Virus record (IMG/VR): IMGVR_UViG_3300020377_000042
Span: 1-21,016 of that record
Length of the DNA: 21,016 nt
From: a virus
Reading direction: 5' to 3' (one strand)
The notes beneath the pieces were generated by a model. That model was not told the origin of the DNA. It ran no database searches and saw nothing but the letters and a program-made list of their open reading frames with translations. A program made the translations under genes and the position numbers. Positions 8,400-14,832 of the stretch are shown here, piece by piece (the first letter of the stretch is position 1; every line of letters starts with the position of its first letter).

Positions 8400-9323
8400 A
8401 TGGGAAAAAGTATTAATAGGCTATTAGCCGAACTTATAGATGACGACGGCGATGTTCAATCTGAATACTTGGACAACGTTGAAGCTAGTGGATTAGTTTA
8501 CTATGAAACGCTAGATTCATTACCTGTAGGAAACGCGTTATCAGCTGGTAACTTAGCCTATGTTGCTGCAAATCAAAGAATGTACGTTTCAAATGGTGTT
8601 GGCTGGTATAACGCCGGTTTAATTAATAGATCACCTAGATGGCAAACAGAACCAAGCGCTACGTATGAAATCGTAGATTCAGCCACACCTCTTACAATTA
8701 CGGCTAAAGCTGTTGACAGTGATAATTCTAATTTAACTTTAGTAAATCAAAGTTTTGGATCTGATTCTGCTCAGTACAAACTTGATGTATCTGTTGATTC
8801 TTCGGTGTTTACATTTACACCTAAAACTGCAGCCGCGGTAGGTTCGGCGGTTGCTGCTGGTAATATACCAGATTCAAATGGAGATGTTAATTACACATTT
8901 AAGTGGTCAGACGGAATTGGTTTTGTTTCTAAATTAGTAACTCTTCAATACGCGCCTGGTGGCGGCGCGCCATTACAATGGGCAAATAGTAATTCTGATC
9001 CTTATATAATGTGGACAGATCCAACTGACTTTTCAAAGCGCAGATTTGCGTATCCTATTAACTGGCCATCTCAAACTCCTGGTACATGGAGATACGCGTT
9101 GAATTACCCATCTTCTCCTAGTAATTTTAGTAACCAAGGTCTAGTTGTTACTGTTCCTCAAGGAGTTGAATGGAATGGAACAGTGTATACTGCTTACGCT
9201 TTATCTAACCAATGGACTGGTGGAAATTACAACTATGAAATATGGAATACCGGTGTTAGTTCTCCAAGCTACACGAATGAATCAACCGCGGGATCTAATA
9301 ATGCAGGAAACATTCCACTATAA
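8400..9323 (+). CDS. Fibre/adhesin-like protein with swapped C-terminal tip (paralogue 1)
   Basis: This 307-residue protein starts at the ATG at 8400, just after the previous stop. An in-frame ORF extends upstream to 8307 but only inside the giant gene, and it lacks support. Residues of about 32-186 form a module shared with the protein at 10202-11665: a TLDSLP segment, a (M/L)Y-x-x-x-G-x-GWYN motif, P-R-W-x-T-E-P, D-S-A-T-P-L, a F-T-P-K strand and F-K-W-S-D-G-I. The second half of the module looks like a cadherin- or Ig-like beta domain. A GGG hinge (187-189) leads to a unique tip of about 110 residues rich in Asn, Trp and Tyr. I infer a tail-fibre or decoration adhesin whose tip differs from its paralogue's. 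Confidence 0.8.
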   Translation: MGKSINRLLAELIDDDGDVQSEYLDNVEASGLVYYETLDSLPVGNALSAGNLAYVAANQRMYVSNGVGWYNAGLINRSPRWQTEPSATYEIVDSATPLTITAKAVDSDNSNLTLVNQSFGSDSAQYKLDVSVDSSVFTFTPKTAAAVGSAVAAGNIPDSNGDVNYTFKWSDGIGFVSKLVTLQYAPGGGAPLQWANSNSDPYIMWTDPTDFSKRRFAYPINWPSQTPGTWRYALNYPSSPSNFSNQGLVVTVPQGVEWNGTVYTAYALSNQWTGGNYNYEIWNTGVSSPSYTNESTAGSNNAGNIPL

Positions 9324-9326
9324 ATA
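9319..9326 (+). promoter_or_regulatory. Candidate T4-type late promoter (TATAAATA)
   Basis: An exact TATAAATA overlaps the TAA stop of the previous gene and lies 28 nt upstream of the ATG at 9355. Just downstream, TGGTAGAAT (9330-9338) matches the extended -10 of the gene 45 promoter, but no TTTACA lies 17 nt upstream of it, so a late promoter is the better reading. Chance occurrence of the 8-mer cannot be excluded. Confidence 0.45.
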
Positions 9327-9354
9327 ATGTGGTAGAATAGTTATAAGGTATATT

Positions 9355-10233
9355 ATGAACGAACTTACAGAACATGAAAGCAATGAATTAAAACCAACTG
9401 ATCCAATTACATTTGGCATTACACCAGTATCAAGGAGTAAAATTAATCCAAAGGCTGTAGCTTTAGTAAATGAGTTTTTACCAGAACTTGATGAGAAAAC
9501 TAAATTCTTTGATAGAGGTAACTCACAATCGACTTTATCAATGATGTCTTTGACTATGTTAAATGGTCATTCACCTCATAGATTATTAAGACAAGTTTTA
9601 GCTGAAACAGAAACGCGGAAAATGGCATTGGCAGAAGCACAAGTAACGCATGCTAAAGCACTTGAAAAAATTGAAAAGTTACAGGATAAACTGTTCTTAG
9701 ATCCAGATAATAATGTTTTAAACGCTAAGTTACGTGCTGCGTATGTTGGTATTGAATCTATGGAAAGCAAGATAAATGGCTCTTTCAAAGATATCGCTAC
9801 ACTAATAACTGCGTATAATAATGTCAAAAAAAATTATAATATTGATAACTGGACTGAAGAAGAATTTGAGAACTCAGAAAAGAAACATCACGTTCGACGT
9901 GGGTTTGAATTGATGTATCGTAATTTGATGGATGGAGGCAGAGCTTCTACTGCAACTATCGAATACATGCAACAATATGGTATACATCCTCAAGTAGGAC
10001 ATACCGAAGTGAGTGGTTATATCGGTGCTGTTAATGAATTAATAAAGAATAATCAAATACCGCACTCTAATCATTTAGAAGAATTTTTAGATGCAATGGC
10101 TGAAAAATATTATAAGGAATCTGATAAAACAACTCAAAGAATTTTCGGTAAAGATAATATAACTAATACCGACATTTTGAGTTTGGTGCAGGATAAATCA
10201 AATGACGACTCTGTCGAGCATACGGAAGAATAG
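9355..10233 (+). CDS. Conserved-looking soluble helical protein of unknown function
   Basis: This 292-residue protein differs sharply in style from the surrounding fibre genes. It is charged and predicted mostly helical, without signal peptide or membrane segment, and looks like an intracellular factor rather than a virion surface protein. A coiled coil rich in Ala, Glu and Lys spans about residues 85-125. A second helical part (about 165-250) carries basic and aromatic motifs such as HHVRRGFELMYRNL. It feels familiar from marine T4-like genomes as a conserved hypothetical, but I cannot name a function. The ATG follows AAGG (9345-9348). Its end overlaps the next fibre gene by 32 bases, which suggests coupled translation. 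An assembly chaperone or scaffolding role is possible from position only. Confidence 0.8.
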   Translation: MNELTEHESNELKPTDPITFGITPVSRSKINPKAVALVNEFLPELDEKTKFFDRGNSQSTLSMMSLTMLNGHSPHRLLRQVLAETETRKMALAEAQVTHAKALEKIEKLQDKLFLDPDNNVLNAKLRAAYVGIESMESKINGSFKDIATLITAYNNVKKNYNIDNWTEEEFENSEKKHHVRRGFELMYRNLMDGGRASTATIEYMQQYGIHPQVGHTEVSGYIGAVNELIKNNQIPHSNHLEEFLDAMAEKYYKESDKTTQRIFGKDNITNTDILSLVQDKSNDDSVEHTEE

Positions 10234-11665
10234 ACAAAGAGAAGAACGCACGGCTGGATTAGATTCAGCGGAAGTAAGTGTTCTAGCGGCCGGCAGCAAT
10301 TTAGTTTTTTCTACTTTAGATTCTTTACCCGCCAGTGATTTAGTTCCTGGCCAAAAAGCATTAGTTGAAAGTGTTAATCGATTATACCTTACAGATGGAA
10401 ACGGCTGGTATAATGTAGGATTCAACGTAAATGCCAATCCGCGGTGGATTACGGAGCCTGATACCACTGCTACAATCACCGATTCAGCTACACCATTAAT
10501 TATTACAGCCTTAGCTGCTGATTCAGATGGAACTACGTTACTTAATCAAAGTAATGTGATTGGTGATAGTGCACAATACATGGTGTCTATTACAAACGAT
10601 TCATCAGTTTGGACATTCACGCCAAAAAGCGCAGACTCAATAGGCATTGAAGTTGCAGCAGGTAACTTAGTAGAATCAAATGGCGATTTCATTTATAACT
10701 TTAAATGGAGCGACGGAATAAACTATATTAGTAAAGATGTAACTATAGCATATAATCCTGCCGGTGGTGGGATAGATTGGGCAGGAACTCGAGGATTTTT
10801 TCTAGGTAGCTGGATGGATAGAGATGATGCCGGTTATATGGATATCGCTACAGGTACAAGCGTTACTGCTATGAGCAATTTACCTGGACAATGCGCTAAT
10901 GGCGATAACGCTGTTAGTACCGGTGAATTGATAATTGTGCCTCAATCAAATAGTAATATTTGGTCTATTAATTCGGCTACTGCAGGAACAGCGACTAATT
11001 TTGCGAACAGCCGTTTTAACAGAAATGCAGATTACGCTTCTGCCGCGGGTAATGGTTCAATTGGAATATGGCGCGGAGGTAATTCGAGTTATTACAATAA
11101 GTTCGATTACATGGCACTGACTAGTGGTTCAACATGCGCTAGTCATTCTAATCTTTCTTCACAATTTAACACTGCTGATGCTATGTGCGGAAATGATACA
11201 AAGGCATTATCTGGCATGGGAATACATAGTAGCGATTATGGTGGTACTGCAAGATGTAATTATGTTTTATATGATACTGTCGGCTCGGCTTATAATTTTG
11301 GTAACTTAGGATATGATGCTACTAGACCTGCAGCGGCCGGTGATGAAACACATGCTATATTTGCTGGTGGTGGGCATGCCAATACAATTTCTGTTTACAG
11401 TGGTTTAACTACTACAACATATGACACAGGATCATCTGCAATTAGTGGTGGATCTATTAGCCGTGCTAGAAAAGGTGGGCTAGCTATGTCGGATAAAACT
11501 TATTTTATACATGCCGGCGGATTTGCGAACGGCAACCTTTCTAGTGGTGCTAGGAATGATATAGATAGAAGAGTTATTGCGACTGGTAGCAACGCTACAC
11601 TGGTCGGAAGCTTAGGCAGTGTATCTGGATCATATGGTTCTGGCGCTTCCGGAAATGCTGCATAA
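10202..11665 (+). CDS. Fibre/adhesin-like protein with predicted six-repeat propeller tip (paralogue 2)
   Basis: This is a 487-residue protein. The ATG at 10202, with CAGGA about 8 nt upstream, lies inside the end of the previous gene. Residues of about 33-187 are the module shared with the protein at 8400-9323 (TLDSLP, GWYN, PRW-x-TEP, DSATPL, FTPK, FKWSDGI). A GGG hinge (188-190) then leads to a Gly/Ser/Thr-rich tip (about 194-487). The tip divides by eye into six units of 45-50 residues with a recurring layout: a hydrophobic strand ending near Gly-Gly or Gly, a Tyr/Asn strand, T-G-S/T-A, then N-F/F-G and a small-residue strand. This resembles Kelch-like repeats in marine phage fibres, so a six-bladed beta-propeller receptor-binding tip is inferred. 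It is the last gene of the structural half. Confidence 0.8.
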   Translation: MTTLSSIRKNRQREERTAGLDSAEVSVLAAGSNLVFSTLDSLPASDLVPGQKALVESVNRLYLTDGNGWYNVGFNVNANPRWITEPDTTATITDSATPLIITALAADSDGTTLLNQSNVIGDSAQYMVSITNDSSVWTFTPKSADSIGIEVAAGNLVESNGDFIYNFKWSDGINYISKDVTIAYNPAGGGIDWAGTRGFFLGSWMDRDDAGYMDIATGTSVTAMSNLPGQCANGDNAVSTGELIIVPQSNSNIWSINSATAGTATNFANSRFNRNADYASAAGNGSIGIWRGGNSSYYNKFDYMALTSGSTCASHSNLSSQFNTADAMCGNDTKALSGMGIHSSDYGGTARCNYVLYDTVGSAYNFGNLGYDATRPAAAGDETHAIFAGGGHANTISVYSGLTTTTYDTGSSAISGGSISRARKGGLAMSDKTYFIHAGGFANGNLSSGARNDIDRRVIATGSNATLVGSLGSVSGSYGSGASGNAA

Positions 11666-11670
11666 ATAAG

Positions 11671-11699
11671 TTTACATTACTGGCATATTATGATATAAT
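11671..11699 (+). promoter_or_regulatory. Sigma70-type early promoter for uvsY
   Basis: TTTACA (11671-11676), a 17-nt spacer ending in TGA, and TATAAT (11694-11699) make an extended -10 promoter. The same layout recurs upstream of genes 55, 45 and 44. The expected transcription start, about 7 nt after the -10, is 11706, which is the A of the uvsY ATG, so the mRNA may be leaderless. Confidence 0.8.
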
Positions 11700-11705
11700 A
11701 ACTAT

Positions 11706-12152
11706 ATGATTGACTTAAAGCAAATACATGAAATGTGGTCAGAAGACTGCAAGATAAAACAAACTAATCTAGATGAATCATCGCGTGTTACACCAGTGTT
11801 GCATGCTAAATATCTAGAAATGTTATCTCACACAAAGCTTATGTTAAAACGTGCTGAGTTTGCACAAAAGTCTTTATTAAAAGACAAGTGGTTATATTAT
11901 AATGGCAAGATGTCAGAAGAAGAGTTAAAGGACAAAGGTTGGAATCCGGATCCTTTTAATGGTCTAAAAATATTAAAAGGTGAAATGGATCATTACTATG
12001 ATTCAGATCCTGAGATACAAAAGTCTGAAGAAAAGATACAGTACTATAAGACCATAATTGAAACGCTAACAGAGATTATAAATAATCTTAATTGGCGACA
12101 TCAAACTATAGGTAATATGATTAAGTGGAAACAGTTCGAGTCAGGAAATTAA
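11706..12152 (+). CDS. uvsY: UvsY recombination mediator
   Basis: UvsY helps load the phage RecA-like recombinase UvsX onto single-stranded DNA coated with gp32. This 148-residue protein matches T4 UvsY (137 residues) in size and layout. It has an N-terminal acidic helix (MIDLKQIHEMWSED), a central helix with R/K, A and Q residues followed by K-x-x-L-x-Y-Y-x-G-K, and a C-terminal helix ending in M-x-x-x-x-x-F-E-S-G-N (T4 ends in a similar F-E-A-G-K). The start at 11706 lines up with the T4 N-terminus, yet it has no Shine-Dalgarno and lies only 6 nt after the promoter -10. The C-terminal codons overlap the start of uvsW by 28 bases. The assignment is from family memory and the match is clear. 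Confidence 0.9.
   Translation: MIDLKQIHEMWSEDCKIKQTNLDESSRVTPVLHAKYLEMLSHTKLMLKRAEFAQKSLLKDKWLYYNGKMSEEELKDKGWNPDPFNGLKILKGEMDHYYDSDPEIQKSEEKIQYYKTIIETLTEIINNLNWRHQTIGNMIKWKQFESGN
12077..12084 (+). promoter_or_regulatory. Candidate late promoter inside uvsY, upstream of uvsW
   Basis: An exact TATAAATA lies within the uvsY coding sequence and ends 40 nt before the uvsW start. In T4, uvsW is a late gene expressed from a late promoter, so this placement makes biological sense. The motif could still be a chance result of Ile-Ile-Asn-Asn codons in AT-rich DNA. Confidence 0.45.
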
Positions 12153-13615
12153 ATCACTCTACATTAAACGTTACGTGCGATAATGGTACAGCTCAAGAAC
12201 TGAATGAGTTCTTTTCTTTCTTTGTGCCTGGCTATAAGTTTATGCCTGCGTTTCGTAATAGGATGTGGGATGGTAAAATACGTTTATTCGCTTTAAACGA
12301 AAAAACTTTGCCTGTTGGTCTATATTACCACTTAAAAGAATTTTGCGATAAAAGAGATTATGAATTAGTTTCTGAAGAAAGCAAGTATGGTAAAGCAGAC
12401 GATAGAACTCATATAAGTCCAACACAGCTCAGTGATTATTTAAATACTTTAGATTTACCATTTCCTTTACGTGATTATCAATACCAATCAGTAGGCGAAG
12501 GTTTAGTACGAAAACGCGCGATTTTATTATCTCCTACTGGTTCTGGTAAATCTTACATGATATATGCATTAGCTAGGTATTGGTTAAATTTTTTAAGTGA
12601 CGGGCGTGGATACCCTAAAGGTGGTAGAGTTCTTATCATCGTTCCTACTACATCATTGGTAGAACAAATGCACAGCGATTTTATAAAGTACGGTATGCCT
12701 GAAGGAGGTATGCATAGAATTTATTCTGGCAAAGATAAAGCTGTAGACTCTGCTATTGTTATATCCACATGGCAATCGATATATAAGTTGCCTAAGGTTT
12801 GGTTCGAACAATTTGGCTGTGTGTTTGGTGATGAGGTGCATGGTTTTAAATCTAAATCATTAATGAATATAATGAATAAATGTACGGAAGCTGAATACAG
12901 GTTTGGTACTACAGGCACACTAGATGGATCACAGACACATGAACTGGTGTTGCAAGGATTATTTGGCAAGATCTATAAAGTCACAACAACTAAGAAGTTA
13001 CAAGATAATGATACGCTAGCACCGCTTTCTATTAAGAGAGTTGTTCTTAATTATCCAGAGCAAATTAGAAAAGACTTTGGTAAACAAACATACCAAGAAG
13101 AAATAGATTATATTGTAGCACACGAAAAAAGAAATAAATTCATAAGAAATTTATCATTAGATTTAAAAGGTAATACATTAGTCTTATATAATTATGTAGA
13201 TAAACATGGTAAGCCTTTATATAATATGATAAGAGATAAATCTGAAAACAAAAAAGTGTATTTTGTATCAGGCGAAACTAACGTATCAGATAGAGAAGCG
13301 ATACGAGGAATAGTTGAAAGTATGTCGAATGCAATTGTAGTTGCTTCACTAGGTACCTTTTCAACAGGTATAAATATTAGGAACCTACATAATATTGTAT
13401 TTGCCTCACCAAGCAAATCTCAAATACGAGTATTGCAGTCAATTGGTAGAGGATTACGAAAAAGTGACGACGGGCGTGAGACAACACTTTACGATATATC
13501 TGACGATATTAGTTGGTTAAAACGAAAGAACTTTTCTTTAATACATTCATTCGAAAGATTAAAGATATATAATAAAGAAGAATTTAATTATACAACATCG
13601 GTAATAGACTTATGA
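12125..13615 (+). CDS. uvsW: UvsW DNA/RNA helicase
   Basis: This is a superfamily 2 helicase that unwinds R-loops and branched DNA and promotes fork reversal; in T4 it drives the switch from origin-dependent to recombination-dependent replication. The protein has 496 residues, close to T4 UvsW at about 500. Residues 1-90 are the UvsW N-terminal domain (ELNEFFSFF...GYKFMPAFRNRMWDGKIRL). Walker A is S-P-T-G-S-G-K-S (136-143). Motif II is D-E-V-H (236-239). Motif III is near T-T-G-T-L (about 260), and motif VI is Q-S-I-G-R-G-L-R-K (about 438-446). I chose the GTG at 12125 because homology to T4 begins at the first residue. The gene overlaps uvsY by 28 bases, and its stop overlaps the next ATG (ATGA). 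Confidence 0.93.
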   Translation: METVRVRKLNHSTLNVTCDNGTAQELNEFFSFFVPGYKFMPAFRNRMWDGKIRLFALNEKTLPVGLYYHLKEFCDKRDYELVSEESKYGKADDRTHISPTQLSDYLNTLDLPFPLRDYQYQSVGEGLVRKRAILLSPTGSGKSYMIYALARYWLNFLSDGRGYPKGGRVLIIVPTTSLVEQMHSDFIKYGMPEGGMHRIYSGKDKAVDSAIVISTWQSIYKLPKVWFEQFGCVFGDEVHGFKSKSLMNIMNKCTEAEYRFGTTGTLDGSQTHELVLQGLFGKIYKVTTTKKLQDNDTLAPLSIKRVVLNYPEQIRKDFGKQTYQEEIDYIVAHEKRNKFIRNLSLDLKGNTLVLYNYVDKHGKPLYNMIRDKSENKKVYFVSGETNVSDREAIRGIVESMSNAIVVASLGTFSTGINIRNLHNIVFASPSKSQIRVLQSIGRGLRKSDDGRETTLYDISDDISWLKRKNFSLIHSFERLKIYNKEEFNYTTSVIDL

Positions 13616-14082
13616 ATTTAAAACAGTTTAAACTAACGAATAACGACGAAATAGTTGCAGAAATATTAGAAATCGTTGAAGAAGGCGATCTTGTACTACG
13701 CAATGCGCTAAAAATATTTCATGCTGAAGATTTCGATAATGGCGTTAGATATTATTCGTTTAAACCATGGATGTCATTTCAGGATAATGTAAGTGAAGTA
13801 ACTGTGTTAAATGTTGGTCATATCATTGGTGAAACGTCTCCTTCTGCTGCTTTATTGTTGCATTATACTGAAGCAATGAATCAAATTAAAAAGATGGAAA
13901 AGAAAAAAGAATTTAATATTGATGAGATAGTAACTGAAGTTGCAAATTTAAATAATGATGAGATGCGCGAGTATCTAAAGATGAAACTAGAAAAAATGGA
14001 TAATGAGGACATGTGGGACGACTCAGAAGAAGAAACCGATAACGTTATACAATTTACACCGCCGGGTACGAAATTACATTAG
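13612..14082 (+). CDS. Probable Sm-like (LSm fold) protein with acidic C-terminal tail
   Basis: This is a 156-residue protein. Residues of about 5-36 follow the Sm1 pattern: a strand, L-T-N-N-D-E-I-V-A-E-I-L, then E-G-D-L-V-L-R-N-A-L-K-I, comparable with G-x-x-x-x-G-x-L-x-x-x-D-x-x-x-N-L-x-L-x-x-A in Sm proteins. A later strand with V-T-V-L-N-V-G-H-I-I-G (about 62-72) could be Sm2. Residues 85-156 are helical, highly charged and acidic, ending in a likely flexible tail. Sm/Hfq-type rings usually bind RNA. I recall a structurally characterised Sm-like protein of putative cyanophage origin, which may belong to this family. The ATG overlaps the uvsW stop (ATGA). It is the last gene of the uvsY-uvsW unit. 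The fold is inferred and no function has been shown. Confidence 0.8.
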   Translation: MNLKQFKLTNNDEIVAEILEIVEEGDLVLRNALKIFHAEDFDNGVRYYSFKPWMSFQDNVSEVTVLNVGHIIGETSPSAALLLHYTEAMNQIKKMEKKKEFNIDEIVTEVANLNNDEMREYLKMKLEKMDNEDMWDDSEEETDNVIQFTPPGTKLH

Positions 14083-14113
14083 TGGTACCTCCATCCTCAG
14101 CCAGTACTCTACT

Positions 14114-14142
14114 ATTATACACCAGTATTACATGGTTGTACA
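14114..14142 (-). promoter_or_regulatory. Weak candidate minus-strand promoter in intergenic gap
   Basis: Read on the minus strand there is TGTACA (14142-14137), a 17-nt spacer, and TATAAT (14119-14114). It would transcribe leftward, antisense to the Sm-like gene. No minus-strand gene supports it. The -10 is perfect but the -35 matches consensus at only four of six positions. The surrounding gap (14083-14238) holds no gene and no clear terminator. Confidence 0.25.
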
Positions 14143-14187
14143 CCCCCTAATTTAATTATTCGCGCAGCTTAACAGCAAAAATAAAAT

Positions 14188-14216
14188 TTTACATTAATGA
14201 TATACTATGATATAAT
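14188..14216 (+). promoter_or_regulatory. Sigma70-type early promoter for gene 55 unit
   Basis: TTTACA (14188-14193), a 17-nt spacer ending in TATGA, and TATAAT (14211-14216) match the uvsY promoter almost exactly. The predicted start near 14223 leaves a leader of about 16 nt carrying AAAGGA (14227-14232) before the ATG at 14239. It would transcribe 55-47-46. Confidence 0.85.
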
Positions 14217-14238
14217 ATAGTTATTGAAAGGAATTGAT

Positions 14239-14832
14239 ATGGCACGTAAAAATAAAAAAAGCGCCCACTATGTTAATAACGCTGATTTTTCTAATGCCGT
14301 AGTAGCTTATGTACATACAGTCAATGACGCTAAAGACGCAGGTAAAACTCTTCCAGTAGTACCAGATTATATAGCTCAGTGTTTTCTAAGTATCGCTGAA
14401 GGTTTGTCTCACAAATCTAATTTTATTCGCTATACATATCGCGAAGAAATGGTAATGGACGCAGTTGAAAATTGTCTTAAAGCAGTTGAGAATTATGACA
14501 TAGCTGCAGCTACTCGTACAGGAAAGCCTAACGCTTTTGCATACTTTACACAGATAACATGGTATGCATTTCTTAGACGTATAGCAAAAGAAAAGAAGCA
14601 ACAAGACATTAAATTAAAATATCTTACAAGATCTGGTATTGAGAACTTTGTTGATGGCGATATGTCAGATGGAAGTTGGCAAGTAGTAGGATCCTTTGTT
14701 GATACTCTTAGAGATAGAATAGACAAGGTACGGCATTCAGATCTAGAAGTTCAGCAGTATGCTAAAGAGGAAAAAGAAAAAAAGAAACGAGCTAAGATTG
14801 TAGATTCAGATTTACAGGAGTTTATGAAGTGA
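14239..14832 (+). CDS. 55: gp55, sigma factor for late transcription
   Basis: gp55 is the phage sigma-like subunit that directs host RNA polymerase to TATAAATA late promoters, activated by the gp45 clamp. The protein has 197 residues (T4: 185). Recognisable stretches are an early Y-V-N-N, I-A-E-G-L-S-x-K-x-N-F near residue 50, E-M-V-M-D-A-V-E-N-C-L-K-A-V-E-N-Y-D (about 68-86), and N-A-F-A-Y-F-T-Q-I-T-W-Y-A-F-L-R-R-I-x-K-E-K-K (about 97-120). These correspond to the sigma2-like helices of T4 gp55. The ATG at 14239 has AAAGGA upstream; an in-frame TTG at 14224 is not needed. Its stop overlaps the GTG of gene 47. Candidate target promoters exist upstream in this window. Confidence 0.92.
   Translation: MARKNKKSAHYVNNADFSNAVVAYVHTVNDAKDAGKTLPVVPDYIAQCFLSIAEGLSHKSNFIRYTYREEMVMDAVENCLKAVENYDIAAATRTGKPNAFAYFTQITWYAFLRRIAKEKKQQDIKLKYLTRSGIENFVDGDMSDGSWQVVGSFVDTLRDRIDKVRHSDLEVQQYAKEEKEKKKRAKIVDSDLQEFMK

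Noticed and set aside
13369-13376. TATAAATA inside uvsW (and another at 19987-19994 inside gene 62)
   Set aside because: They are more than 160 nt from the next gene start and are explained by ordinary codons; chance matches are expected in AT-rich DNA.
14083-14187. tRNA or terminator in the gap after the Sm-like gene
   Set aside because: I found no cloverleaf on either strand, only an imperfect bulged stem near 14117-14140 without a T-run.
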